A stretch of DNA of 64,000 nucleotides, taken from the NCBI GenBank assembly GCA_022820825.1, contig JAJEEU010000024.1, forward strand, positions 62,001 to 126,000, in the 5' to 3' direction. A model generated the notes under the pieces. The model did no database searches and was not told where the DNA came from. It saw only the letters and a program-made list of their open reading frames with translations. Source of the DNA: Vicinamibacteria bacterium (GTDB lineage Bacteria; Acidobacteriota; Vicinamibacteria; Vicinamibacterales; UBA8438). Below are positions 1-7,201 of this stretch, piece after piece. The translations under genes and the position numbers were made by a program. Numbering within the stretch: the stretch's first letter is position 1; each line of letters starts with the position of its first letter.

Positions 1-2
1 TG

Positions 3-644
3 ATCGGCGACGACATGGTCGACGACTGGGAGCAGCATCTGGACCTGATGGTCGACAGCGTGCTGATCAACAGCGGGAGAGGCTGCATCAACTGCTCGGG
101 CATCTGGGCGTCCCGCCACACGCAGGAGATTGCCGAGGCAATCGCCGCGCGGCTCGGGCCGATCGAGGCGCTGCCGCCGCAGGATCCGAAGGCCGCGATC
201 GCCGCGTTCACGGTGCCGGGCCAGGCGGGGGCGATCTCGGCGGACATCGATCGCGCGCTCGATGCTCCGGGCACTACCGACGTGACCGCTCCCTATCACG
301 CCGGCGGCCGGCTCGAGGAGCGCGAGCGGTGCGGCTACCTGCGTCCCACGGTCGTCCACTGCGCGTCGCCCGAATCGCCCGCGGCCGGCAAGGAATACAT
401 GTTCCCGTTCGTGACGGTCGTCGAGTGCCCGCAGCGCAAGATGATCTCTTCGATCGGCCAGACGCTGGTGGCGACGGCGCTCACGGACGACCCGGCGTTC
501 AAGGCCGAGCTGCTCGACGCGCGGAACATCGACCGCCTGAACATCGGGCCGATACCGACGATCAAGCTGGACTGGCTGCAGCCCCACGAGGGAAACATCG
601 TCGACTTCCTGTTCCGGCCGCGCGCGTTCCAGATGGCGTCGTGA
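3..644 (+). CDS. aldehyde dehydrogenase family protein, C-terminal part (5' end outside window)
   Basis: The reading frame is open to the left window edge, so the first ATG at base 15 is internal. The visible 213 residues carry a GRGCINCSG stretch, which matches the catalytic cysteine region of aldehyde dehydrogenases. They also carry a KEYMFPFVTVVE segment, which matches the conserved block near the C-terminus of that family. The enzyme would oxidise an aldehyde with NAD(P)+ in the cytoplasm. The substrate cannot be read from this fragment. An ABC ATPase starts 16 bases downstream on the same strand, so the two may be co-transcribed, although no functional link is obvious. The family call is fairly sure. 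The exact subfamily is unknown because the cofactor-binding half is missing. Confidence 0.75.
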   Translation: MGDDMVDDWEQHLDLMVDSVLINSGRGCINCSGIWASRHTQEIAEAIAARLGPIEALPPQDPKAAIAAFTVPGQAGAISADIDRALDAPGTTDVTAPYHAGGRLEERERCGYLRPTVVHCASPESPAAGKEYMFPFVTVVECPQRKMISSIGQTLVATALTDDPAFKAELLDARNIDRLNIGPIPTIKLDWLQPHEGNIVDFLFRPRAFQMAS

Positions 645-660
645 CGGTCCCGCCGGGCGA

Positions 661-1353
661 TTGAAGGCGGCCGCGGTGCTCGAAGTCGACAACCTGAGCA
701 AGCAGTACCCCACCGCGAGGGGGATGCTGCCGATCCTCTCCGACGTCACTTTCTCGCTCTCGCGCGGGCAGTCCGCGTCCATCGTCGGGCCGTCGGGCTG
801 CGGCAAGAGCACGCTGCTGTACGTGCTGGGCGCCATCGAGCCGCCGAGCGGCGGGCGCGTGACGCTGGACGGGCAGGACCCGTTCGAGCTGGACGAGCGC
901 GAGATCGCCCGCTTCCGCAACACCCGCGTCGGCTTCGTCTTCCAGGATCACCTGTTGCTGCCGCAGTGCACGGTGCTCGAGAACGTGCTGGTGCCGACGC
1001 TGGTGGGCGACCCCGATCCGGGCGCCGCCGACCGCGCGCTGCAGCTCATCGACCAGGTGGGACTTGCCGAGCGGGCCGAGCACCGGCCGGGGGAGTTGTC
1101 GGGCGGCGAGCGCCAGCGCGTGGCGCTGGCGCGGGCGTTGATCCGGCAGCCGCCGCTGCTGCTGTGCGACGAGCCGACGGGCAACCTGGACCGCGATTCG
1201 GCGGAGACGGTGGCGTCGCTGCTGTTCGAGCTGCACCGCAAGCAGGAGACGATCCTGGTGATCGTCACCCACAACCCCGACCTGGCGGGCCGCTGCGCCG
1301 TCCGCTACCGGCTGAGCGACCAGCGGCTGGCGCCGGCGGACCAGGCGTCCTAG
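661..1353 (+). CDS. ABC transporter ATP-binding protein, LolD/MacB type
   Basis: This is a 230-residue nucleotide-binding subunit. It has Walker A (GPSGCGKST, about residues 42-50), a Q-loop region (GFVFQDHLLLP), the signature LSGGERQRVALARAL, and Walker B with D-loop (LLLCDEPTGNLD). The size and the EPTGNLD form are typical of the LolD/FtsE/MacB group, which power lipoprotein or peptide extrusion with an FtsX-like permease. No permease follows: the next gene is convergent. The partner therefore lies upstream of the window or elsewhere. The start is a TTG at 661, 16 bases after the dehydrogenase stop, and the N-terminus KAAAVLEVDNLSKQY fits the family. Function as an ATPase is sure. The cargo is not known. 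Confidence 0.85.
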   Translation: MKAAAVLEVDNLSKQYPTARGMLPILSDVTFSLSRGQSASIVGPSGCGKSTLLYVLGAIEPPSGGRVTLDGQDPFELDEREIARFRNTRVGFVFQDHLLLPQCTVLENVLVPTLVGDPDPGAADRALQLIDQVGLAERAEHRPGELSGGERQRVALARALIRQPPLLLCDEPTGNLDRDSAETVASLLFELHRKQETILVIVTHNPDLAGRCAVRYRLSDQRLAPADQAS

Positions 1354-1405
1354 GCCAGAGCCACGCCGCGCTCGGCGGGCCATGCACCCGCCTGACCGGC
1401 TCCGG

Positions 1406-1858
1406 CTACTGCGGGCGGTTGTACATCAGCAGGCCGACGCCGGCCGCCGCCATCAGGATCCCCAGGAAGAACAGCGGGGACGGACTTTCCTTGGGCGGGT
1501 TGTAGAGCATCGCCACGAACGTGGCGACCACGGGCGCGCCGGCGAACACCAGCGGCGGCACCACGTTGGGACGGCCGCCGTTGACGAGCGCCAGGACGAT
1601 GCCCAGCGCGCCGAGGGCGCCGAGCACGCCGGCGCCGATCGTGAACGCCACGCCGCCGGGCGTGAACACGTGCCAGCTTCCGGCCCGCGCGACCATGACC
1701 CCCGGAATGGCGATGGCTACGAGCACGTAGGCCACGCCGACCATCAGGAACGCGTGCACGCCGCTACCACCCAGACCCGCCTGCCCCTTGTGCAGCGTCG
1801 GGATGTAGGTTCCCCAGCTCAAGACCGTCAACACGACGTACGGCAACCAACTGCTCAT
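1406..1858 (-). CDS. small multi-pass membrane protein, EamA/DMT-like
   Basis: This 150-residue, very hydrophobic protein has four to five predicted transmembrane segments. It starts SSWLPYVVLTVLSWGTYIP and contains a GALGALGIVLALVNGG segment resembling half of a drug/metabolite-type transporter. The ORF track begins 12 codons upstream, but the ATG at 1858 has a GGAGGA Shine-Dalgarno sequence nine bases before it, so I chose that start. It is convergent with the ABC ATPase gene. The full EamA duplication (ten helices) is absent, so it could be a half-size transporter or simply an uncharacterised membrane protein. The substrate is unknown. Confidence 0.6.
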   Translation of the reverse strand: MSSWLPYVVLTVLSWGTYIPTLHKGQAGLGGSGVHAFLMVGVAYVLVAIAIPGVMVARAGSWHVFTPGGVAFTIGAGVLGALGALGIVLALVNGGRPNVVPPLVFAGAPVVATFVAMLYNPPKESPSPLFFLGILMAAAGVGLLMYNRPQ

Positions 1859-1993
1859 TTGGATTTGTCCTCCGCTGTCTGAAGTGCGGGACATTCTAGC
1901 GCGTGCGGGGCAGAAGCGGTGCCGGCGGGGCAGTTGATGCGGAGCCGGCGGGTCCTGTCGCCGGGCGGTCCGGCGGTGCTCGGGCGCACCCCG

Positions 1994-2156
1994 AGGAGTC
2001 CGTGGCGAAAGCCCCGCGTCGCACCGAGACCGGCGAGGCGCCCGGCTGGCAAGGCGCGAGGAGCGAGCATATTCGAGATATGTGAGCGACGAGCAACGCA
2101 GTCCAGGCGGGATGCATCGTCGGTCGAATGCAGCGGGGCTTTCGCCACGGACTCCT
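1994..2156. repeat. MITE-like element with perfect 24-bp terminal inverted repeats
   Basis: The left arm at 1994-2017 begins aggagtccgtggcgaaagcc. The right arm at 2133-2156 is its exact reverse complement over 24 bases. The 115-bp interior contains a second small palindrome, catat-tcgag-atatg, set between gagcga and gtgagcgacgagc. There is no room for a transposase. The layout of long perfect terminal repeats and a short non-coding interior suggests a non-autonomous mobile repeat or a structured dispersed repeat. No clear target-site duplication is visible next to the arms. No second copy was noticed in this window. Confidence 0.75.
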
Positions 2157-2402
2157 AGGCTACGTCTATCGGGTTCTGGCCGTCAGGGATAGGCCCAGTG
2201 GCATCCGGGCACGCTCCCGCCTATGGCCGTGGATTGCAGACTCACGTTTACGTCGCTGTTCCACGGGCCGACAAGGACTTTGATCCACCGCCGGTGCCGC
2301 GACCGCTAGGTCTGTGCGCGTTGCTGCGCCCTGCGCGCCGCCGGACCGCCCGGCGCCACCCGCCGGGGCATTGCCGGACGACCCGATCCGGATTGTCGAG
2401 TA

Positions 2403-2436
2403 CTGGCAGACGGACGAGGACGTTGGTGTCAACCGC
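2403..2436 (-). pseudogene. remnant of a PIN (VapC-type) toxin gene start
   Basis: Thirty-four bases match the first codons of the intact PIN gene at 4374-4407 with 31 identities. Read on the minus strand they give AVDTNVLVRLP, the hallmark N-terminus of VapC toxins with its first catalytic aspartate. The similarity stops abruptly on both sides and no start codon or downstream PIN sequence remains. It is most simply the scar of a lost toxin gene or of a recombination event. Confidence 0.65.
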
Positions 2437-2494
2437 TCCCAGGGCAACCTTGAATATCTAATGAAGATTGTTCAGGATTCGCAGGGGCTGCGCC

Positions 2495-3286
2495 GTGGCG
2501 GACGCGATTCGCGAACTTCTTGTCGTACTGCACGTCTCCACCGGGTTCGTGGGTCTGGCAGCGTTCTGGATTCCCGCCGTCGCGCGCAAAGGCGGACGCC
2601 TGCACGTTGCCGCCGGGCGCGTGTTCAGCGTGTGCGCCTACGTTGTGGCCCTGAGTGCCCTCGGCTCGGCTTCATGGGCGCTGTTGCATCCGACCAGTTG
2701 GTGGGGACGGGGACCGGTCAGCCTTGTTGATATTCCGGCTGGCGAGATCATGCTGATCGCCATCCTCGGTTTCCTCGCCCTGATTGTGCTCAACAGTGTC
2801 GAGACCGGCCTCCGCGCGATGACGACGCGCCGGCGGCCCGAGGAGTTCGCCGGGTGGCGCCTGCAGCTCGTCGGCCTGGCGCAGGCCGCCGCCAGCGTGG
2901 CGCTATTCGTATTCGGCCTCTTCCACGTTGTGCGGGGCAGTGGCCTCTTCTGGATCCCCGTGGCGCTCGGGGCTGCCGGCATCGCCGGCTATGTCCAGGA
3001 TCGCCGTTTCCTTGCCGATCCCCGCCCCACACCGATGGCGTGGTGGTACAAGCACATGGAGGGAATGATCGGGTCCGGCATCGGCTTTCACACCGCTTTT
3101 CTGGTCTTCGGTTGGCAGCGTTTGTTCGGCGAAGGACTCATTGAGGGTACGTGGTGGTTCTTGCCCTGGATTCTGCCGTCCGCCGTTGGAATCGTGGTGC
3201 TCCGTGTATGGACGCGCTTCTACATGCGGAAGTTCGGAGAGCTGCCGGAACAGGTCGCGCACGCAGGACGCGTGACATACTCTTGA
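2495..3286 (+). CDS. multi-pass membrane protein, DUF2306-like
   Basis: This 263-residue integral membrane protein has seven to eight hydrophobic segments. The N-terminal block LHVSTGFVGLAAFWIPAVAR followed by KGGRLHVAAGRVFS resembles the conserved start of DUF2306 membrane proteins, where a His-containing first helix precedes a KGG-LH-AGR motif. The ORF track starts at a TTG (2468). I prefer the GTG at 2495, which has an AGGGG sequence upstream and places the first helix near the N-terminus. It ends five bases before the M50 protease start, so the two are probably translated from one transcript. The function of DUF2306 proteins is not established. Confidence 0.55.
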   Translation: MADAIRELLVVLHVSTGFVGLAAFWIPAVARKGGRLHVAAGRVFSVCAYVVALSALGSASWALLHPTSWWGRGPVSLVDIPAGEIMLIAILGFLALIVLNSVETGLRAMTTRRRPEEFAGWRLQLVGLAQAAASVALFVFGLFHVVRGSGLFWIPVALGAAGIAGYVQDRRFLADPRPTPMAWWYKHMEGMIGSGIGFHTAFLVFGWQRLFGEGLIEGTWWFLPWILPSAVGIVVLRVWTRFYMRKFGELPEQVAHAGRVTYS

Positions 3287-3290
3287 AGTG

Positions 3291-4013
3291 ATGTCCTATC
3301 TCGTCGTCATCCTCATCGTTGGCTTGCTCATCGTGATACATGAGCTCGGCCATCTTCTGGTCGCGAAGCTGTGCAGGATTCCGATTGCGCAGTTCTCCAT
3401 CGGCTTTGGGCCGAAGCTGCTCGGCCGGAAGTGGGGGGAGACCACCTACCTGATTTCGGCGGTCCCGATCGCGGGATACGTGTTGCCGGCGCTCGATGAG
3501 CGTGAAGCGCGCGAGCATCCGGTCTCCAACCGCATCCTGTTCGCCCTGGGAGGACCGTTCGCAAACGTCGTTGCCGCCTTCGCCGGTCTGCTTGCCCTCG
3601 GCGTCATGGAGCTTGGGTTGGGCGTGACCGAGGCGGCCGTATTCGCGACGACCGGGATCTGGACGAACGTGGGCCAGCTCGCGACCGCCCTGTCGACCCT
3701 GTTTGCTGAGCCGAGTCAACTGAGCGGAATCGTCGGTATCGTGGCGATCGGCGGCTCGCAGTTCGGTTCGACCGTTGCCGGCCTGCTGACGTTTTCCGTA
3801 TTCATCAACCTGAACCTGGCGGTGCTGAATCTTCTGCCGCTGCCACCGCTCGACGGCGGAAAAATCCTGTTCTGCCTGCTCGAGAAGATCTGTCAGCCCC
3901 TGACCCGGGTCCAGATGCCGGTCACACTCGCCGGGTGGGCCTTCGTCCTGGCGGTGATGGTCTACGCCACGATTCAGGACCTCCAGAGAATCGCCGGCGG
4001 TTTGTTCGCTTAG
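3291..4013 (+). CDS. M50 family membrane metalloprotease (site-2 protease type)
   Basis: This intramembrane zinc protease has 240 residues. The zinc site HELGH lies in the first membrane segment (about residues 18-22). The second conserved motif, NLLPLPPLDGGK, lies near residues 183-194 and supplies the third metal ligand. It is shorter than RseP and lacks a recognisable PDZ domain, so it belongs to the compact S2P group. Such enzymes cut membrane-anchored anti-sigma factors or other membrane proteins. The substrate is not evident here. The ATG at 3291 is directly preceded by an in-frame GTG. It follows the DUF2306-like gene almost without a gap. Confidence 0.85.
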   Translation: MSYLVVILIVGLLIVIHELGHLLVAKLCRIPIAQFSIGFGPKLLGRKWGETTYLISAVPIAGYVLPALDEREAREHPVSNRILFALGGPFANVVAAFAGLLALGVMELGLGVTEAAVFATTGIWTNVGQLATALSTLFAEPSQLSGIVGIVAIGGSQFGSTVAGLLTFSVFINLNLAVLNLLPLPPLDGGKILFCLLEKICQPLTRVQMPVTLAGWAFVLAVMVYATIQDLQRIAGGLFA

Positions 4014-4032
4014 CCTCGCGGACCTGCTGGCG

Positions 4033-4413
4033 TCACAAGCAATGGGCGCCGTCCACCCGCGACAACTTCCGGTCGAACGTACCTACCGGAAGGTGCCCCG
4101 CCTTGCGGGCTATCTCGACGACGAGGCAGTCGGAGAATCCGGTCGATCGCGTGCCGCTGAAGGCGGCGCGCGCCCTCCGGACGACGTCCTCATCCTGCAG
4201 GGTCAAACGCTCGTGGTCTATGAGCATGCCTACGACAGTTCCGATGCGGCGGCGGTGTAGGCCGTAGACGGACTGTAGGACCCAGATGGTTTCCACGAGC
4301 ACAGGTAGAGAAATCCACGCCCCGTGTTCCACGAACGCCTCGGCGCGGGCAACCTGATCGGGATCGTCGCGCACTAGCAGACGGACAAGAACGTTGGTGT
4401 CAACCGCGCGCAT
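4033..4413 (-). CDS. PIN domain ribonuclease toxin (VapC type)
   Basis: This 126-residue single PIN domain carries the conserved acidic residues: D in VDTNVL at the N-terminus, E in LVETIWVL, D in GFSDCLV, and a C-terminal FDRKL. These define VapC-type toxins, magnesium-dependent RNases that cut tRNA or rRNA when not held by the antitoxin. The start codon overlaps the end of the upstream AbrB-type antitoxin gene by 14 bases, the usual antitoxin-first arrangement. The stop lies 20 bases from the convergent M50 gene. A 34-base copy of its beginning survives at 2403-2436. All catalytic positions look intact, so the toxin is probably functional. Confidence 0.85.
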   Translation of the reverse strand: MRAVDTNVLVRLLVRDDPDQVARAEAFVEHGAWISLPVLVETIWVLQSVYGLHRRRIGTVVGMLIDHERLTLQDEDVVRRARAAFSGTRSTGFSDCLVVEIARKAGHLPVGTFDRKLSRVDGAHCL

Positions 4414-4660
4414 GACTGCGCCGCATTCTGGACCGAATGCCCTCGTCCATATCCTCGATGCTTCTACGCGCCGGTGGGGCGGTGAAGACGGCCTTGTGGA
4501 TGTCGAGCGACGAGTACTTCGTGGCCCGCCGGACGATCACGTCGTCACCCCGCTCGCACCACTCGACCGTGGCGCCGGGCGTCAGTCCCAGCTTGCGGCG
4601 AATTCGCGCGGGGATCGAGACCTGACCTTGAGAGGTGAGCTTTGATTCGATCGATTCCAT
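4400..4660 (-). CDS. AbrB/SpoVT (MazE/VapB)-type antitoxin
   Basis: This 86-residue protein begins ESIESKLTSQGQVSIPARIR, the swapped-hairpin AbrB DNA-binding fold, and ends in a basic, disordered tail that would wrap the toxin. The ORF track starts 20 codons upstream. I chose the ATG at 4660 because a GGGGAA ribosome site lies six bases before it and because the fold begins there. It should neutralise the PIN toxin encoded by the overlapping next gene and repress their common promoter. The antitoxin class differs from the ribbon-helix-helix VapB remnant at 51266. Confidence 0.85.
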   Translation of the reverse strand: MESIESKLTSQGQVSIPARIRRKLGLTPGATVEWCERGDDVIVRRATKYSSLDIHKAVFTAPPARRSIEDMDEGIRSRMRRSHARG

Positions 4661-4730
4661 GTGCGTTCCCCGTCCACGAAGTGCTTCAACATCGTCGCAT
4701 TCATTACCGGGGTAAATCAAGTGTCAGCGC

Positions 4731-4862
4731 CTAGCGCCACTTGAAGAGCTTGAGCGCCAGGAAGAAGCTCGCGGCGCACCAGGCGGCGAGGATGAGCAGC
4801 TCCGGGCCGGTCGCGAGGATGCCGTTGCCATCGAGCATGACGCTGCTCAGTGCGTCGACCAG
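4731..4862 (-). repeat. left 132-bp direct repeat: detached copy of the ABC-2 permease 3' end
   Basis: These 132 bases align without gaps to 6149-6280, the last 43 codons plus stop of the ABC-2 permease, with about eight mismatches (roughly 94% identity). Homology ends exactly at ccag (4862). Beyond that the sequence switches to an AT-rich promoter region. The copy has no start, so it is a gene fragment. Together with the intact end at 6149-6280 it brackets the AAA/DUF4143 ATPase gene as direct repeats, pointing to insertion by duplication or recombination. Confidence 0.85.
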
Positions 4863-4928
4863 CTTCTATATTTCGTTTATGATCGAAATCTTTTGTAGAT
4901 CGCGATATTATTCGTTTGTATCTGAATT
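4863..4928 (+). promoter_or_regulatory. AT-rich promoter/operator region of the DUF4143 ATPase gene
   Basis: The 66 bases before the ATPase start are strikingly AT-rich compared with the surrounding high-GC DNA. They contain an inverted repeat atttcg-tttatgat-cgaaat (4868-4887), a plausible operator. The ATG at 4929 has no Shine-Dalgarno sequence. The exact promoter boxes cannot be fixed by eye. Confidence 0.45.
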
Positions 4929-6152
4929 ATGGAGTTGCTGCGCCAGCGATACCTCGACCGTCTCCGGCAGTTGCTGGACGCCCCCGCCATCACCGCGGTG
5001 ACGGGCATCCGGCGGGCCGGAAAGAGCGTCCTGCTGCGGCAGTTCGCGGCCGCGTTGCGCGACGAGCGGCAGGTGGTCTACGTCGACAAGGAGTCGTTCG
5101 CGTTCGAGTCGCTACGGACGGCGCGCGATCTGATCGACCACGTGGCGTCCGCCACGCGACCGGGCGAGCAGCGGGTGGTGATCGTCGACGAGGTGCAGCA
5201 GATCGCCGACTGGGAACGCGCGGTCGCCTCGCTGAACGGCGAAGACCGCACCCAGGTCGTCATCTCCGGCTCCAACGCCACGCTGCTGTCGGCCGAGCTC
5301 GCGACGCTGATCGCCGGCCGCTACGTCACGCTGCAGGTCTTTCCGCTTACGTTGGCCGAGTTCGGCGACCTGTACCGGCAGCGTCCCGGCGCCGCGGCCG
5401 ACGACGCCGAGCTGTTCCGGCTCTACCTGCGCATCGGCGGTCTGCCGGGACTGCTCCACACCGACCTCAGCGATCCGGTCGTCGACCAGATGTTGGCCGA
5501 CATGGTCAGCACTATCGCCATCCGGGACGTGATCCGGCGTCACCGCATCCGCGACGTGGCCCTGTTCGAGGCGATCATGCGGTTCGCGGTCGACAGTATC
5601 GGCAGCCTGGTGTCCGCGAAGCGCATCGCCGACTTCCTGAAGAGCCAGCGCCGAAGGGCAGCGGTCGATACCGTGCTCAACTACCTCGCGCACCTGGGCG
5701 ACGCGTTCCTGCTGACGGCCGTTCCGCGCTTCGATCTGCAAGGTCGACGGCTGTTGCAGGTGAATCAGAAGCACTACCTGGGCGACATCGGCCTGCGCAA
5801 CGGGATCATCGGCTACCGCGAGAGCGACATCGGCGGCATCCTGGAGAACCTGGTCTTCCTGGAGTTGCGCCGCCGCGGCTACACGGTGACGGTCGGCGTA
5901 GCAGGATCGCGAGAGATCGACTTCGTCGCGGAACGGCGGTCCCGGCGCCTTTACGTGCAGGTTGCCTACCTGCTCGAATCGCCAGCCACGATCGAGCGTG
6001 AGCTCGCGGCCTTCGCCGCGGTTCGCGACGCCTACCCCCGCGTGCTGCTTTCCCTCGACCCGCACCAGCCCGCCGACCTTCAGGGCGTGCGGCACCAGTC
6101 CTTGACCGACTTCCTGCGCGGCGCTCCGCTCGAGGCTTCAGCGGAGGTCTAG
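4929..6152 (+). CDS. AAA ATPase with DUF4143 C-terminal domain
   Basis: This 407-residue protein of the common AAA_14/DUF4143 family has Walker A GIRRAGKSVLL (about residues 25-35) and Walker B VVIVDEVQQI. It also has a sensor-like segment ISGSNATLLS followed by the family-typical GRYVTLQVFPLTLAEF. The C-terminal part contains ENLVFLELRRRGY and EIDFVAERRSRRLYVQVAY, which resemble a PD-(D/E)xK nuclease-like fold. The cellular role of this family is not settled, and many members look mobile. Here the gene sits between two 132-bp direct repeats derived from the neighbouring permease, and its stop overlaps the convergent permease stop by four bases. The AT-rich leader supports recent acquisition. 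Confidence 0.85.
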   Translation: MELLRQRYLDRLRQLLDAPAITAVTGIRRAGKSVLLRQFAAALRDERQVVYVDKESFAFESLRTARDLIDHVASATRPGEQRVVIVDEVQQIADWERAVASLNGEDRTQVVISGSNATLLSAELATLIAGRYVTLQVFPLTLAEFGDLYRQRPGAAADDAELFRLYLRIGGLPGLLHTDLSDPVVDQMLADMVSTIAIRDVIRRHRIRDVALFEAIMRFAVDSIGSLVSAKRIADFLKSQRRRAAVDTVLNYLAHLGDAFLLTAVPRFDLQGRRLLQVNQKHYLGDIGLRNGIIGYRESDIGGILENLVFLELRRRGYTVTVGVAGSREIDFVAERRSRRLYVQVAYLLESPATIERELAAFAAVRDAYPRVLLSLDPHQPADLQGVRHQSLTDFLRGAPLEASAEV

Positions 6153-6280
6153 CGCCACTTGAAGAGCCTGAGCGCCAGGAAGAAGCTGGCGGCGCACCAG
6201 GCGGCGAGGATGAGCAGCTCCGGGCCGGTGGCGAGGAGGCCGTTCCCGTCGAGCATGACGCTGCGCAGGGCGTCGACCAG
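6149..6280 (-). repeat. right 132-bp direct repeat (intact permease 3' end)
   Basis: This is the in-place copy of the repeat described at 4731-4862. It forms the C-terminal coding sequence of the ABC-2 permease. The repeat boundary on this side is inside the permease gene and the match ends at ccag (6280). Confidence 0.85.
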
Positions 6281-7201
6281 GGCGGTGAGCGGCAGCGCCT
6301 GTATGAACGGCTGGAGGGGGTCGGGGAAGTTCGACGCGGCGAAGAAGATCCCTGAGCAGATCCACATGGGCGCCATGACGACGTTCATGATGCCGGATAT
6401 GCCCTCGATGGTCTGCGCGCGGCTGGCGGTGAGCAGGCCGATGCCGCTGAACGTCATCGCGCCGAGCAGGGAGACGGTGCCGAGCGTGACCAGCGAGCCC
6501 TCGATCGGTACGCCGAACATCAGGCGGGCGAAGCCGACGAGCGCCGCCACCTCGAGTCCGAGCAGCACCAGGCGCGCCGCGACGAGGGCGGCCAGGTACT
6601 GGTAGCGCCGCATCGGCGTCGCGATCAGCCGCTTCAGCATCTTGCGGGTGCGCTGCAACACCAGCGTGAACCCGACGCCCCACATGCCGGTGCCCATGAT
6701 GTTCATTCCGAGCAGGCCGGGGATCAGCCAGTCGATGTAGCGGCTGCCGGTGGCGGTCACGGTTTCGTCGCGGCCGGTCCAGACGTCCTTGCGGCCGGCG
6801 GCGCGCTGCAGCAGGTCGTCGACGGTCTGCCGCGCCAGCCGGCTTTCCGAGCGGATCGGGTCGAAACGGTAGCGCGGGGGATCGCCGGGCACGACCACGA
6901 GGTGCGCCAGCCCGTCGCGCAGCGCGGTCTCCGTGCCGCCGGGATCGACCGGGATGATCTCGATGCTCTCGTGGGCCGCCAGGGTGTCGGCCAGCTCGGT
7001 CGCGCCGGCTCCGGGTTCTACCGCGACCGCCACTTGCGTTTCGGACGGGGTGCGGAATGCGATGCCCAGCGCGAGCGCCATGAGGAGCGGGAAGACGAAG
7101 ACCCAGAAGATCATCTCCGGCTCGCGCACCATGACGAGCAGCCGGGTGATGGTCATCTCGACGAACGGATGGCGCGGCTGCGCGGAACGGGTCTCAGTCA
7201 T
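6149..7201 (-). CDS. ABC-2 type transporter permease
   Basis: This 350-residue permease has one N-terminal membrane segment (MIFWVFVFPLLMALALGIAF), a large extracytoplasmic region of about 150 residues, and five C-terminal membrane segments. That is the layout of ABC-2/DrrB/YhhJ-like exporters. It contains the family-typical LIPGLLGMNIMGTGMWG and RKMLKRLIATPMRRYQYL stretches. Its start overlaps the end of the ATPase gene upstream by eight bases, so the pair forms one operon and one transporter. The 3' end overlaps the inserted DUF4143 ATPase gene by four bases. The cargo could be a drug, lipid or polysaccharide and cannot be read from sequence. Confidence 0.85.
   Translation of the reverse strand: MTETRSAQPRHPFVEMTITRLLVMVREPEMIFWVFVFPLLMALALGIAFRTPSETQVAVAVEPGAGATELADTLAAHESIEIIPVDPGGTETALRDGLAHLVVVPGDPPRYRFDPIRSESRLARQTVDDLLQRAAGRKDVWTGRDETVTATGSRYIDWLIPGLLGMNIMGTGMWGVGFTLVLQRTRKMLKRLIATPMRRYQYLAALVAARLVLLGLEVAALVGFARLMFGVPIEGSLVTLGTVSLLGAMTFSGIGLLTASRAQTIEGISGIMNVVMAPMWICSGIFFAASNFPDPLQPFIQALPLTALVDALRSVMLDGNGLLATGPELLILAAWCAASFFLALRLFKWR

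Larger units (their letters stand above)
1859..2494. other. gene-free stretch with a MITE-like repeat and a toxin-gene remnant
   Basis: About 636 bases lack a convincing gene. The ORFs listed here (1855-2148, 1903-2085, 1919-2158, 2166-2447 and others) show no recognisable family. They overlap a 163-bp inverted-repeat element (1994-2156) and a 34-base VapC-like remnant (2403-2436), both listed separately. The rest shows nothing I can assign. Confidence 0.6.

Noticed and set aside
1903-2158. Several small ORFs inside the MITE-like repeat
   Set aside because: They follow the inverted repeat, have no recognisable family and no ribosome sites.
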